Origin: Deinococcus sp. HSC-46F16
GTDB taxonomy: Bacteria > Deinococcota > Deinococci > Deinococcales > Deinococcaceae
Assembly: GCF_024171495.1 (NCBI RefSeq)
Contig: NZ_JALJZW010000003.1
Span: forward strand, 326,912-390,911
DNA: 64,000 nt
Direction of reading: 5' to 3'
Both the position numbers and the translations under genes were made by a program. This document shows, in pieces, positions 15,135 to 25,702 of the stretch (the first letter of the stretch is position 1; each line of letters begins with the position of its first letter). The notes below the pieces were generated by a model that saw only the letters and a list, made by a program, of their open reading frames with translations, searched no databases and was not told the origin of the DNA.

Positions 15135-15436
15135 GAGAAATCCTGCCTGGCAGAACACGCCGGACCAGCGCAGAGGCTGGGGGCGCGGCGCGGCGCTGGA
15201 GAGGGGCGCCGGGGAGGTAGAGGGGAACGCTTCAGCCCGTCCTCTCAGGGAGGAGGGGGCTGGCTCTCCGCGCCCATGGGAGGTCTGCCTGCGAAAAGGG
15301 TCTGTTCTGCCAGGGAAGCCGACGGCACAGACAAACCCCGGCAGTATGCCGCATCGGGGCGGGGGAGATGGGGGGCCGGGTCGCCAGGCCAGCCGCACGG
15401 CACCGCCGCCCCTGGGCAAGCGGGCGGCGGTGGGGG
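15135..15436 (-). other. Non-coding leader of the helicase, with terminator-like hairpin
   Basis: No gene is visible. It contains an 11-bp perfect inverted repeat (CACCGCCGCCC, 15401-15432) just after the stop of the upstream RHH gene, likely its terminator, and a G-rich stretch that would be the helicase 5' leader. Confidence 0.45.
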
Positions 15437-15634
15437 TCAATCGTTGGTGGAGGCCGGGGCGTCTTCGACCTCCGGGGGCGGCTTGAGGCGTCCGGCCTGA
15501 CGCACGCTCTGGGTCAGCAGGAACTCGATCTGGGCGTTGACCGAGCGCAGGTCGTCGGCGGCCCAGCGCTCTAAGGCGGCGTAGAGGTCGGGGCTGATGC
15601 GCAGCGGGAAATTCTTCTTCGGGCGGGCGGGCAT
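15437..15634 (-). CDS. Arc-type ribbon-helix-helix DNA-binding protein
   Basis: A 65-residue protein. [20 protein letters not shown] followed by [17 protein letters not shown] is a ribbon-helix-helix pattern as in Arc, with a Pro/Glu-rich tail. It lies 13 nt after the SPFH gene on the same strand. SPFH plus RHH pairs recur in bacteria, so the two may work together or the RHH protein may regulate the unit through the dyad upstream of the SPFH gene (inference). Confidence 0.75.
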   Translation of the reverse strand: MPARPKKNFPLRISPDLYAALERWAADDLRSVNAQIEFLLTQSVRQAGRLKPPPEVEDAPASTND

Positions 15635-15647
15635 GCGGCGGCCCCCG

Positions 15648-16565
15648 TTAGTACAGGCTGCCCGCGTTGACGACAGGCTGGGTGCCGCGCTCGCTGGTCA
15701 GCACGACGAGCAGGTTGCTGACCATCTGCGCCTTGCGCTCCTCGTCGAGGTGGACGATCTCCTGTTCGGACAACTCGCGCAGGGCCATCTCGACCATGCC
15801 GACCGCGCCCTGCACGATCTGCTGCCGCGCCGCGATGATCGCGCTGGCCTGCTGGCGCTGGAGCATCGCGCCCGCGATCTCGGGCGAGTAGGCGAGGTGC
15901 GAGAGCCGCGCCTCGAGGACCTCCACCCCCGCGTGCCGCAGCCGGGTGTCGAGTTCGCGGCCCAGCGCCTCGGACACCTCATCCGGGTTGCCGCGCAGCG
16001 AGAGGGTGCGGCCGTCGTAGTCGTCGTAGGGGTACCCGGCGGCGAGGTGGCGCAGGGCGGTTTCGGACTGGATGGCGACGAACTCGGAATAGTCCTCCAC
16101 GTCGAAGACCGCGCGGGCGGTATCCACCACCCGCCATACGATCACGGCAGCGATCTCGATGGGATTCCCGGCCTGGTCGTTGACCTTGAGCCGCTCGGAG
16201 TTGAAGTTGCGAATCCGCAGCGAGACATTCCGGCGCACCGTCAGCGGGTTGGTCCAGTAAAAGCCGTTGCGCCGCTCGGTGCCCACGTACCGCCCGAAGA
16301 GGGTGATCACGCTGGCCTGGTTGGGCTGCACGATGAAAAAGCCCCCCAGCGCGATCAGCAGCAGCACGCCCAGCACGACGGCCGGGACGACCAGGGCCAG
16401 ACCGAGTCCCAGCCATGCGGCGAGGCCCGCGAAAATCAACCACAGCAGCACGGCGGGAATCCCCGGCAGCCCGAAGGCGGGGCGCTCGGCGCTCGCCACG
16501 CCGGGGATAGGGGAGACGCCCCCAGCGGGACCGACGGTGGCCGGGGCTCTTTCCAGTTCACTCAT
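15648..16565 (-). CDS. SPFH/Band 7 (stomatin/flotillin-like) membrane protein
   Basis: A 305-residue protein with about 35 variable N-terminal residues, two adjacent hydrophobic segments (residues about 37-83), then an SPFH domain ([20 protein letters not shown] onward) and a C-terminal helical part with [24 protein letters not shown] proteins scaffold membrane microdomains and proteases. The start ATG has GGAGG 5 nt upstream. It is the first gene of a two-gene operon with the RHH protein. Confidence 0.88.
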   Translation of the reverse strand: MSELERAPATVGPAGGVSPIPGVASAERPAFGLPGIPAVLLWLIFAGLAAWLGLGLALVVPAVVLGVLLLIALGGFFIVQPNQASVITLFGRYVGTERRNGFYWTNPLTVRRNVSLRIRNFNSERLKVNDQAGNPIEIAAVIVWRVVDTARAVFDVEDYSEFVAIQSETALRHLAAGYPYDDYDGRTLSLRGNPDEVSEALGRELDTRLRHAGVEVLEARLSHLAYSPEIAGAMLQRQQASAIIAARQQIVQGAVGMVEMALRELSEQEIVHLDEERKAQMVSNLLVVLTSERGTQPVVNAGSLY

Positions 16566-16598
16566 GGCAACCTCCAGGCACCGGGGAAGGATCGGTGC

Positions 16599-16624
16599 GT
16601 ATCAGGATGATATCACATCGATAC
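16599..16624. promoter_or_regulatory. 26-bp dyad between SPFH and liv operons
   Basis: GTATC-N4-TGATATCA-N4-GATAC is symmetric about position 16611. It lies 34 bp upstream of the SPFH start, in the divergent region, and includes AT-rich promoter-like sequence. It is a good candidate operator for the RHH or another dimeric regulator. Confidence 0.5.
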
Positions 16625-16754
16625 TGTCCAGCCGGTCGGTTGCTGGGGGGTGCGTCAGCCTCTATCGTGAAGGCCTCCACAATCTGAAGGACGCCTGAAG
16701 GTTCCCTCCCAAGCTTCCCTTTCCTTCCGCAGGAGTGCCGCATGGAGCCGTGCT

Positions 16755-17800
<1,046 letters not shown>

Positions 17801-17804
<4 letters not shown>

Positions 17805-19579
17805 ACGCGCGGTTCGTCCTGTCGGTGGTCGCGGTGGCCCTGGCGCTCGTGCTGCCGCTGATTCTCCCGCTCTTTCAGGTCACGCTGCTCGTCAACATCC
17901 TGATTTTTGCGACCGTGGCCGTGGGACTGGTGCTGCTCACGGGCATCGTGGGGCTGACCTCCTTCGGGCAGGCGGCCTTTATGGGGGCGGGGGCGTACAC
18001 GACGGCGATCCTGACGACCCAGGCGGGGTGGAGTCCGTGGCTGGCGCTTCCTGCGGGGCTGGTGGTCACAGGTTTGATCGCGTGGCTGCTGGGGCTGCTC
18101 ACGCTGCGGATGCAGGGGCATTACCTCCCGCTGGCGACCATCGCCTGGGGCATGAGCCTGTATTACGTCTTCGGCAACACGCCCGCGCTGGGGGGCTTTA
18201 CCGGGCTGACGAACATCCCGGCGCTGTCCTTTTTCGGCCTGGACCTCACCTCACCGCGCACCTTCGCGTATCTTGCCCTGCTCGCCCTGGGGTTGACCGG
18301 GCTGGGCGCCCAGTTCCTGCTCTCCAGCCGCACCGGGCGGGCGATGCGGGCGCTGCGGAGCGGGCCGCTGGTGGCCGAAGCCTTCGGCGTGAATGCTTTC
18401 CGGCTGCGGGTACAGGTGTTCGTGCTCGCGGCACTCATGGCGGGACTGGCGGGGTGGCTCTACGCCCACAGCCAGCGCTTCGTGAACCCCACGCCCTTCA
18501 GCCTTCAGGCGGGAATCGAGTACCTGTTCATGGCGGTCGTGGGCGGCTCCGGCTACGTGTGGGGAGCGCTGCTGGGGTCGGGGCTGATCACCGGGCTGCG
18601 CGAGTGGCTGCGGGACGCGCTGCCGGGCCTGATCGGGGCGCAGGGCAACTTCGAGGTGATCGTGTTCGGCGTGCTGGTCATCCTGACCCTGCAATTCGCG
18701 CGGCGGGGGTTGTGGCCGCTGCTGGAACGGGTGCTGCCGCAAGCCCCGGTGCGCCTGCTCCCCGAACGGGGCCGCCTCCCCGCCCGCGAGAAGCCCGCGC
18801 CAGGCACGCCGCTCTTGTCGGTCGAGCACGCGGTCAAGCAGTTCGGCGGCCTGCGGGCGGTGAACGACGTGTCCTTCGAGCTGCGGGCAGGGGAAATCCT
18901 GGGCCTGATCGGGCCGAACGGCGCGGGCAAGAGCACCATGTTCAACCTCGTGACCGGGGTGAATCCGGCCACGTCGGGGCGGGTTTCATTCATGGGCCGC
19001 GACATCACCCGGCTGAGCGCAGGGCAGATTCACCGGCTGGGACTGGCTCGCACCTTCCAGCACGTGCATCTCCTGCCCGAGCTGTCCCTGCTTCAAAACG
19101 CGATGATGGGCGGCTACGCGCGGGGCCGGGCGGGGATGCTGGCGAGCCTGCTGCACCTGGAGCGGGGGGAGGAAGCGGCCCTGCAACACGAGGCGCTGCG
19201 GCAACTGGAGCGGGTGGGACTGGGCGAACTGGCGCACACCCCCGCCGGGAACCTCGCGCTGGGGCAGCAGCGGGTCCTGGAGGTCGCGCGGGCGCTGGTG
19301 GCCGACCCTACGCTGCTGCTGCTGGACGAACCCGCCGCCGGGCTGCGCTACGGCGAGAAGATGGACCTGGCCGACCTGCTGCGGCGGCTGCGGGCCGAGG
19401 GGGTGACGGTGCTGCTCGTCGAGCACGACATGGACCTCGTGATGGGGCTGGTGGACCGGCTGGTGGTCATGAACTACGGGGAGAAGCTGGCCGAAGGCAC
19501 GCCCGCCGAGATCCGCGCCCACCCGGCCGTGCGCGAGGCGTACCTGGGTGTGGACGTGAGTGGGGAGGAGGTCGCGTGA
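17801..19579 (+). CDS. LivM-LivG fusion: permease plus ATPase
   Basis: A 592-residue protein. Residues about 1-315 are a LivM-type permease ([20 protein letters not shown] is characteristic); about 340-592 are a LivG ATPase with Walker [10 protein letters not shown], signature [15 protein letters not shown] and Walker [12 protein letters not shown]. The two are joined by a Pro/Arg-rich linker. The ATG overlaps the livH stop, and its own stop overlaps livF. Such fusions occur but are a minority; the fusion fixes permease and ATPase stoichiometry. Confidence 0.9.
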
Positions 19580-20304
19580 CGGCCCGGCCCTCTGGAACAC
19601 CGCTGCTGGAAGTGCGCGGCCTGCACACCCGCTATGGCCGGGTGGAGGCCCTGGGCGGCGTGAGTGTCGAGGTTCCCGCCGGGCACATCGTGAGCGTGAT
19701 CGGGGCGAACGGGGCAGGGAAGACCACGCTGATGAACTCGGTGATGGGGGTGCTGACGCCCTCGGCGGGCGAGGTGCTGTACGCGGGCGAATCCCTGCGC
19801 GGGGTGCCACTGGAGGCACGGGTGGCGCGGGGCATCACGCTGGTGCCCGAGCGCCGGGACCTCTTCGCGTCCATGACGGTGGCCGACAACCTGCAACTTG
19901 GGGCCTATACCCGGCGGCGGGGCGGGTGGCGGGGCGACTTGGACGGCGTGTATGCCCGCTTTCCGCGCCTCGCGGAGCGCCGCCGCCAGCTCGCGGGCAC
20001 CCTCTCGGGCGGTGAGCAGCAGATGCTGGCGATCGGCCGGGCACTGATGGCGCGGCCCCGGTTGCTGCTGCTGGACGAACCCAGCCTCGGCCTCGCGCCG
20101 CTGATCGTGCGCGACATCCTCCGCATCGTGCAGGGGTTGCGCGACGAGGGCGTGACCGTGCTGTTGGTGGAGCAGAATGCCCGCGCTTCCCTCGCCATCA
20201 GCGACGAGGGGTACGTGCTGGAAACCGGGCAGGTGCGGCTGAGCGGCCCCGCGCACGAACTGGCCCGCGACGAGACATTGGGGGCGAGCTACCTGGGAGG
20301 GTAG
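19576..20304 (+). CDS. livF: ABC transporter ATP-binding protein, LivF type
   Basis: A 242-residue ATPase with Walker [10 protein letters not shown], signature [15 protein letters not shown] and Walker [12 protein letters not shown]; the [12 protein letters not shown] segment is typical of LivF. It starts at GTG 19576 with GGGGAGGAG just upstream and overlaps the previous stop. It completes the transporter. Substrate could be branched-chain amino acids, amides, urea or aromatic acids; the sequence does not decide. Confidence 0.9.
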   Translation: MTARPSGTPLLEVRGLHTRYGRVEALGGVSVEVPAGHIVSVIGANGAGKTTLMNSVMGVLTPSAGEVLYAGESLRGVPLEARVARGITLVPERRDLFASMTVADNLQLGAYTRRRGGWRGDLDGVYARFPRLAERRRQLAGTLSGGEQQMLAIGRALMARPRLLLLDEPSLGLAPLIVRDILRIVQGLRDEGVTVLLVEQNARASLAISDEGYVLETGQVRLSGPAHELARDETLGASYLGG

Positions 20305-20310
20305 GGGCCG

Positions 20311-20388
20311 CCAGCTTCCAGCGGCCAGCGGCCAGTAGAAGCAGAGGCCTTCGCTCCGGCCAAGCTGGAAGCCGGCGGCTGGAAGCTG
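20311..20388. repeat. Inverted repeat around CAGCTTCCAGC
   Basis: CAGCTTCCAGC at 20312-20322 is perfectly complemented at 20378-20388, with extra partial copies (GGCCAGCGGCCAG, AAGCTGGAAGCC) between. It looks like a short dispersed repeat or a large hairpin terminating the liv operon. Confidence 0.45.
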
Positions 20389-20393
20389 ACCGC

Positions 20394-20399
20394 TATCCT
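20394..20399 (+). promoter_or_regulatory. -10 box of ppa (leaderless type)
   Basis: TATCCT ends 7 nt before the ppa start codon and there is no ribosome site, as expected for a leaderless transcript. Confidence 0.55.
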
Positions 20400-20406
20400 T
20401 CCACCC

Positions 20407-20958
20407 ATGCACCCCTGGCACGACCTGCCCCCCGGAGAGAACCCGCCCGCCCTGCTGCGCGTGGTGGTCGAGGTTCCGCGCGGGGACACCACCAAGTACG
20501 AACTCGACCGCGAATATGGCGTGCTGGCGGTCAACCGCATCCTGACGCCGCCCGTGCCCTATCCGGCGCATTACGGCTTCGTGCCGCGCACGCTGGACGA
20601 GGACGGCGACCCGCTGGACGCGCTGGTGGTCATGCAGAACCCGGTCGTGCCGCTCGCGGTGCTGCGGGCGCGGCCCATTGGGGTGGTCAAGCTCGAAGAC
20701 CGGGGGCAGATCGACGACAAGCTGATCTGCGTGCATGTGGACGACCCGTCCTGCGAGGCCTTCCACACCTTCGGGGACCTGCCGGGGCACGACCAGGAGC
20801 GTTTCAAGTGGTTTTTCGAGGTGTATCAGGACCAGCTCCAGCGGGACGTGCGGGTGGCCCACATCGGCGGGCGGCAGGAGGCCGAGGCGTCGGTGCGGCG
20901 GGGGCTGGAACGGTACGCGGCGGCCTTTCCGGGGCCCCCCGCGCCGCGCCCGCGCTGA
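20407..20958 (+). CDS. ppa: Inorganic pyrophosphatase (family I)
   Basis: A 183-residue soluble enzyme. The family signature DGDPLDALV is intact, with PRGDTTKYELD and YPAHYGFVPRTL upstream, giving the usual Mg-binding aspartates and active-site lysine/tyrosine. It hydrolyses pyrophosphate to drive biosynthesis. It is a single gene with its own leaderless promoter. Confidence 0.93.
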   Translation: MHPWHDLPPGENPPALLRVVVEVPRGDTTKYELDREYGVLAVNRILTPPVPYPAHYGFVPRTLDEDGDPLDALVVMQNPVVPLAVLRARPIGVVKLEDRGQIDDKLICVHVDDPSCEAFHTFGDLPGHDQERFKWFFEVYQDQLQRDVRVAHIGGRQEAEASVRRGLERYAAAFPGPPAPRPR

Positions 20959-21076
20959 AGCGGGGCTCGGCCGTCGATGCAGGCGAAGGCCGCCGCTCCG
21001 GCCATCACGCCCCCTCGTTTCGGGAGGAGGACGGACCCTCCGGTCCCCTTGAACGTCCTGCCCCGTTTGGCTTGGG

Positions 21077-21082
21077 TATCCT
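21077..21082 (+). promoter_or_regulatory. -10 box of the GAF kinase (leaderless type)
   Basis: TATCCT lies 6-7 nt before GTG 21089, the same arrangement as at ppa. A TTGAAC at 21049-21054 is 22 bp further up, too far for a normal -35 box. Confidence 0.5.
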
Positions 21083-21088
21083 GACCGG

Positions 21089-23875
21089 GTGTCCAGCCCC
21101 CCTGAGACGCTCCACACGCCGCCGCACACGCTCAGTGAGCGGCTCTACACCGTCACCGAGACTCTGGCGGCCGCCCGTACCCCGCAGGACGTGTGCCGGG
21201 AGGTCCTGACCCCCGCCCTCGAAGCCCTGGGGGCCAACGCGGGTGCGGTCTTCCTGGTGGACGAGACCGGCGAGCGCCTGCACCTCGCGGCCACTCGGGG
21301 GGACGAGGGGGGTGCCCACACCCTCCGGCAAGACGGAGCCCTGAACGGCAACTCGCCCGCGGTGGCCGCGCTGGGGCGGCGCGAGCCGCTGTCTTCCGGG
21401 TCTCGGGGCGACCTGCCCCGGGCCTACCCGGGCCTGGAGACGCCGACCACCCTCCGGGTGCCCATGGTCCTCGGGGACGCCCCCCTGGGCGTCATCGTCC
21501 TCGAGTTCCACGCGCCGCGTGGGTCCATGCCCGAGGAGCAGCGCTTCCTGCGTGCCCTGAGCACCCTGGGGGCCTTTGCCCTGGGCCGCCTCCGCTTGGA
21601 CCGCGACCTCGAACGGCGCGTGCGGGAGCGCACCGCCAACCTGGAGGAGGAACGCACCGCTCTGGCGGCCTTCGCGCACTTCACTGAGGCCTCGACCCAC
21701 CTCATGGATACCCGCGCCCTCGTGGAAGAGGCGGGGGCCGTGCTGCGCGACCTCCTCGGCGTGCACGTGGGCTACTCGGAGCTGGAGAATGGCCGCTGGA
21801 AGGGCGCGTTGTTCTCCGGGGACACCCCGCCGCAGGTGGTCGCGGCCGCCTGGATGGGCTTTTCCGCCGAGCTTCCCAGCTTCGCGCGGCCTTTTTTGGA
21901 GCGTGACGCGGTGTTCGTGGACGGGTGGGACGGGAAGCGGGAGGGGGCTGAGGTCACCGGGATGTACACGGCCGCCGCGCTGTACCCGTACTTCCAGCAG
22001 GGCAGGCCGTGCGGCCTGCTGACCATCGGCTCGCTGCACACCTCGGCCTGGACGGAGCGGGAGCGCAGCGTCTTCCGGTCGGTGGGCCGCAGCCTCACAC
22101 TGGCCCTGGAACGCGCCCAGGCCCAGCAGGACGCCGAGGAGCGCACCCGGCAAATCGAGGAGGACGCCCGCGCCCAGGCAGCGTTCGCGGCCTTTACCGA
22201 GGCGGTCGGCACCGAGACGGATGTGCTGGCCCTGGCGCGGCAGGCCATCGCCGTCCTGCGGGCCCGCTTCGCGGACGCCAGCGTCGGGTACTACGAGCGG
22301 GAGGGGGGGCTGTGGAAGGCCCGGGTGTGGAGCGAGGACGTGCGTGAGGACGTCGCCGCCCTCCTGCAGGCGGGCCTGCCAGACGAGACGCCGATGTTCG
22401 CCCGCGTGCTCCAGGCCCGGCAGGCGGTCTTCACCGACGCCTGGGACGCAGCGCGGGAGGGCCTGGAGTCCACCGGGGAGTACAGGACGGTCGCCAACTA
22501 CCCCCTGCTGGACGGCGGTGAGGTGAGGAGCGTGCTGTCGGTCGGGCTCAAGGACACCCGGCAGTGGAGCGGGCGCGACCAGGGCCTGGTGCGGGCCGTC
22601 GGCCGGGGCCTGGCCCTTGCGCTGGAGCGCGCCGAGCAGACCCGGCGCCTGGCCGAGCAGAACGCGGAACTGGCCGCCCGGACCCGGGCGCTGGAAGGCT
22701 TTGCCGACCTCACTCGGGATTTGGCGATGCAGACGGACGCCTCGGCCCTGATCCGGCGTGGGCAGGAGGTCGTGCGGTCACTTCTGCCCGGAGGGTACGC
22801 CCAGTACTTCGAGCCTGAAGGGGGACGCTGGCGCCTGAAGGTGCAGACCGGGACGGTGCTTGACCCCGGCTTGCAGGTGGCCACGGCTGCTGGCTTCCCC
22901 TTGGACACCACCCCGAGCCTCACGGTGCCGTGGACGACCCGGCAGCCCTGGTATCAGGACGAGTACGCCAAGGACGCCGACATCGACCCGGGCCTGGTCC
23001 AGCACGTCGGCACGCTCGCCACCCTCCCCGTGCTGGTCAACGGCGAGCCGGTGGGCGTGTTCGGAACGGTCCTGTTCGACCCACGTCCCTGGACGCCGAC
23101 GGAACAGGTCGTGCTGGAGACGGTCGTGCGCAGTCTGGGACTCGCCCTGGAGCGGGCGCAGGGCGTGGCCCGGCTGGCCGAGGAGCGCCGCAAGCTGGAA
23201 GTCGCCAATGAGGAACTTGAGGCGTTCGCGTACAGCGTCTCGCACGACCTGCGCACCCCCGTGCGGCACATCGGGAGCTTCACCGACCTGCTGCGCAAGC
23301 ACCTCGGCGACAGTCTGGATGCCAAGGCGGCCCGCTACCTGGGGATCGTGGGCGAGGCGACGGAGCGAATGAACATCCTCATCGACGCCATGCTGGACCT
23401 ATCGCGCACCTCCCGGCTGCCTTTGCAAATCGGGGTGGTAGACCTGGAGAAGCTCGTGAGGACGGTGCGGGCGGAACTGGAAGCGGACGTGCCCGACCGG
23501 CAGGTCGAGTGGGTGATCTCGCCCCTGCCGCTGGTGAAGGGCGACCCGCACACCCTGCGGCAGGTGATGCTCAACCTGCTTTCGAACGCACTGAAGTACA
23601 CCCGGACCCGGGAGGTGACCCGGATCGAGGTGTGGGCAGAGGACCGTCCGGGGGAATGGGCGATCTTCGTGCGGGACAACGGCGTGGGCTTCGACCCGCG
23701 GTACGCGGACCGGCTGTTCGGCGTGTTTCAGCGGCTGCACCGACATGAAGAGTTCGAGGGCACGGGGGTAGGGCTGGCGAACGTACGGCGCATCGTCACC
23801 CGACATGAAGGCCGGGTCTGGGCATCCGCGCAACTGGGGCAGGGCGCGACCTTCGGGTTCACGCTGCCCAGGTAG
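21089..23875 (+). CDS. Multi-GAF sensor histidine kinase
   Basis: A 928-residue soluble kinase with four GAF-like units (about residues 15-165, 190-340, 365-525, 545-690) separated by coiled coils, then HisKA with the phospho-acceptor in YSVSHDLRTPVRH and a HATPase with N-box NLLSNALKYTR, DNGVGF and GTGVGLANV. The kinase part resembles bacteriophytochrome kinases, but no PAS-GAF chromophore signature is visible. No response regulator is adjacent. The ligand is unknown. All kinase motifs are intact, unlike the two sensors at 30.7-35.5 kb. Confidence 0.88.
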   Translation: MSSPPETLHTPPHTLSERLYTVTETLAAARTPQDVCREVLTPALEALGANAGAVFLVDETGERLHLAATRGDEGGAHTLRQDGALNGNSPAVAALGRREPLSSGSRGDLPRAYPGLETPTTLRVPMVLGDAPLGVIVLEFHAPRGSMPEEQRFLRALSTLGAFALGRLRLDRDLERRVRERTANLEEERTALAAFAHFTEASTHLMDTRALVEEAGAVLRDLLGVHVGYSELENGRWKGALFSGDTPPQVVAAAWMGFSAELPSFARPFLERDAVFVDGWDGKREGAEVTGMYTAAALYPYFQQGRPCGLLTIGSLHTSAWTERERSVFRSVGRSLTLALERAQAQQDAEERTRQIEEDARAQAAFAAFTEAVGTETDVLALARQAIAVLRARFADASVGYYEREGGLWKARVWSEDVREDVAALLQAGLPDETPMFARVLQARQAVFTDAWDAAREGLESTGEYRTVANYPLLDGGEVRSVLSVGLKDTRQWSGRDQGLVRAVGRGLALALERAEQTRRLAEQNAELAARTRALEGFADLTRDLAMQTDASALIRRGQEVVRSLLPGGYAQYFEPEGGRWRLKVQTGTVLDPGLQVATAAGFPLDTTPSLTVPWTTRQPWYQDEYAKDADIDPGLVQHVGTLATLPVLVNGEPVGVFGTVLFDPRPWTPTEQVVLETVVRSLGLALERAQGVARLAEERRKLEVANEELEAFAYSVSHDLRTPVRHIGSFTDLLRKHLGDSLDAKAARYLGIVGEATERMNILIDAMLDLSRTSRLPLQIGVVDLEKLVRTVRAELEADVPDRQVEWVISPLPLVKGDPHTLRQVMLNLLSNALKYTRTREVTRIEVWAEDRPGEWAIFVRDNGVGFDPRYADRLFGVFQRLHRHEEFEGTGVGLANVRRIVTRHEGRVWASAQLGQGATFGFTLPR

Positions 23876-23889
23876 CGCTGAATCGGCGC

Positions 23890-24147
23890 GGGATCGCCCC
23901 GGAGCATCAGCCCCACGTGTTCGGCCGCCTGTACCGGGCCGATCCCTCCCGCAGGGTGGGGAGCAGTGGCCCGGGACTGAGCGTGGCGAAGAAGAGGGCC
24001 AGCGGCGGCGTCATCCCGGCGGTCATCGTGGCGGCGATGGGACCATACACCTCGGCAGGGGAAGCCCGAGCGGCCTTTGAGGCTGCCGGGGTCAAGGTGG
24101 TCGGCGCCCGCTCTCTCCGTGTCAAGGCGAGGGAAGTGCCCAAGTGA
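23890..24147 (+). pseudogene. Relic of a histidine kinase ATPase domain
   Basis: The frame reads GIAPEHQPHVFGRLYRADPS and then GSSGPGLSVAKKRASGG, the end of a typical HATPase domain (usually HVFERFYRAD and GLGLAIVK). There is no start codon or kinase core upstream, and the last 45 codons are unrelated. It lies right after an intact kinase and so is probably debris of another kinase gene. Confidence 0.6.
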
Positions 24148-24315
24148 GCGGGGTCGCGGGTGCCTTCTTCAGCAGCCAACCAGGCTTTGCCCCTCGCCAG
24201 CCCCTGGCCTGCACGGGGAGCTCGCCAGATCTAAAAAACTTCCTCACAGGTGAGCCTTACCGTTCCTCCCAGAGCGCGGCGCCACAGCCGAGCCACCCTA
24301 CAGGAGGCTGTCCCC

Positions 24316-25197
24316 ATGAGCGAGTCCCGCATCATCCGGCCCTACCCCGCAGACGACCATGACCACCACGACGACTTCAACGACCTCGGACTGAACGCCG
24401 ACATGAACATGCTCGCGCGTCCCGTCATGGACCGCCGCCGGGTCCTGAGCCTGGGCCTGCTGGGCATCGGCGTGCTGGTGGGGTGCGGCGCGGGCGCCCT
24501 CGGGTCCACCCCCGGTACGGGGACCAGCACTGGGGGAGGCGCAGGCACGGACACCTGCCCGGCCGCCATTCCCTCGGAAACGGCCGGGCCATACCCTGCC
24601 GACGGCTCGGCGGCCTCGGGCCAGTCCCTCAATGTGCTGACCCGTTCGGGCATCGTCCGCCCGGACCTGCGCACGAGTCTGGGCACCGGCCACGTGGCGG
24701 CAGGCGTTCCCCTGACCCTCACCCTGCGCCTGGTCAATGTGAACGCGAGTTGTGCTCCCCTGGCCGGGTACGCGGTCTACCTGTGGCACTGCACCCAGGA
24801 CGGCAACTACTCGATGTACAGCCCGGCCACGGTGGGCGAGGACTACTTGCGCGGTGTGCAGGCCGCCGGTCCGGACGGGACGGTCACCTTCACGACCATC
24901 TTTCCCGGCTGCTACATGGGTCGCTGGCCGCACATCCACTTCGAGGTCTACCCGACCCTGGCGTCGGCGACCACCGCGGGCAACAAGATCCAGACCTCAC
25001 AGCTCGCCCTGCCCGAGGCCACCTGCCGCGAGGTCTACGCCACCACCGGGTACTCGGCCAGCGTGCGCAACCTGAACAGCATCTCGCTGGCCCGCGACAA
25101 CGTGTTCAGCGATGGCCACAGCAGTCAGATGGCCGCCATCACTGGCAGCCCGTCCGCCGGGTATGCCGCTGCCCTGACCGTCGGCCTCACCCGCTGA
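24316..25197 (+). CDS. Tat-exported intradiol dioxygenase-like lipoprotein
   Basis: A 293-residue protein. The N-terminus has a His/Asp-rich stretch, a twin-arginine motif (DRRRVLSLGLLG) and a lipobox-like LVGC, so it is likely folded, exported by Tat and lipid-anchored. The body is the beta-sandwich of intradiol ring-cleavage dioxygenases (protocatechuate 3,4-dioxygenase type): ETAGPYPADGS, GYAVYLWHCTQDGNYSMY, and HIHFEVY with two iron-ligand histidines. GGAGG precedes ATG 24316. tatA follows after 27 nt. The substrate is unknown; extracytoplasmic members are poorly characterised. Confidence 0.85.
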   Translation: MSESRIIRPYPADDHDHHDDFNDLGLNADMNMLARPVMDRRRVLSLGLLGIGVLVGCGAGALGSTPGTGTSTGGGAGTDTCPAAIPSETAGPYPADGSAASGQSLNVLTRSGIVRPDLRTSLGTGHVAAGVPLTLTLRLVNVNASCAPLAGYAVYLWHCTQDGNYSMYSPATVGEDYLRGVQAAGPDGTVTFTTIFPGCYMGRWPHIHFEVYPTLASATTAGNKIQTSQLALPEATCREVYATTGYSASVRNLNSISLARDNVFSDGHSSQMAAITGSPSAGYAAALTVGLTR

Positions 25198-25224
25198 CGC
25201 CCTGCGCCCCCACGGGAGGACACC

Positions 25225-25407
25225 ATGACCTTTGGACCGGTGGAGATCTTTCTCGTCGTGCTCATCGCCGCGCTGATCTTCGGCCCCAAGAAGCTGCCGG
25301 AACTGGGCAAAGGGCTGGGGCAGGGCCTCCGTGAGTTCCGCTCCAGCACGCGCGAAGTGAAGCGGGACTTGGAACCTCCTGTGCTCAGCCAGGAAGAACA
25401 GCGCTGA
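25225..25407 (+). CDS. tatA: Twin-arginine translocase subunit TatA
   Basis: A 60-residue protein with one N-terminal membrane helix, the FGPKKLPELGKGLGQG hinge and amphipathic helix, and an acidic tail. It forms the Tat pore. GGGAGG lies upstream. It sits directly behind a gene with a Tat signal, suggesting a dedicated translocase subunit for that cargo. Confidence 0.88.
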   Translation: MTFGPVEIFLVVLIAALIFGPKKLPELGKGLGQGLREFRSSTREVKRDLEPPVLSQEEQR

Positions 25408-25485
25408 TACGGCCACGCTGGCCTGGGGGCCAGCAGGGCAGCTCAGATCAGACGACTCCCGAGCCCACTCCTCCGCGCAGGAAGA

Positions 25486-25515
25486 ATCAAGAAGGCGGCC
25501 AAGCGGCCGCCTTGA
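25486..25515 (+). terminator. Hairpin downstream of tatA
   Basis: ATCAAG, a 2-nt bulge and GGCGGCC pair with GGCCGCCTTGAT. There is no T-run. A related hairpin (AAGGCG/CGCCTT) occurs at 35917-35938, also beside a recombinase relic. Confidence 0.4.
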
Positions 25516-25528
25516 TGCTGAAAAGACA

Positions 25529-25555
25529 AGGTCAAACGCGTGCTGGATCAGGGTG
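25529..25555 (+). pseudogene. Tiny relic of a serine-recombinase C-terminus, copy 1
   Basis: The frame reads VKRVLDQG. Nineteen bases (25529-25547) are identical to the end of the recombinase fragment at 36008-36178, in opposite orientation. Only the last codons survive. Confidence 0.45.
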
Positions 25556-25702
25556 ATGCCCCCGGCACTGGCTCCCGTCTTGTGGAGGGGCACCAGCAGG
25601 ACCACAGAGGCCAGCCCAGCCCGGAGAGCTGTTCCCCACCCAGCACGGCCACGACCGTGTTGACGCGGGCAGGGCTCATGGTCAGGGTGGGCTTGACCCC
25701 TT
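25556..25702. other. Non-coding remnant stretch
   Basis: Short hydrophobic pieces are readable on the minus strand in two different frames, which looks like a decayed membrane-protein gene, but I cannot name it. Confidence 0.3.

Noticed and set aside
21089..23875. Bacteriophytochrome
   Set aside because: Only GAF-like units and a phytochrome-like kinase domain are seen; no chromophore-binding PAS-GAF-PHY signature.
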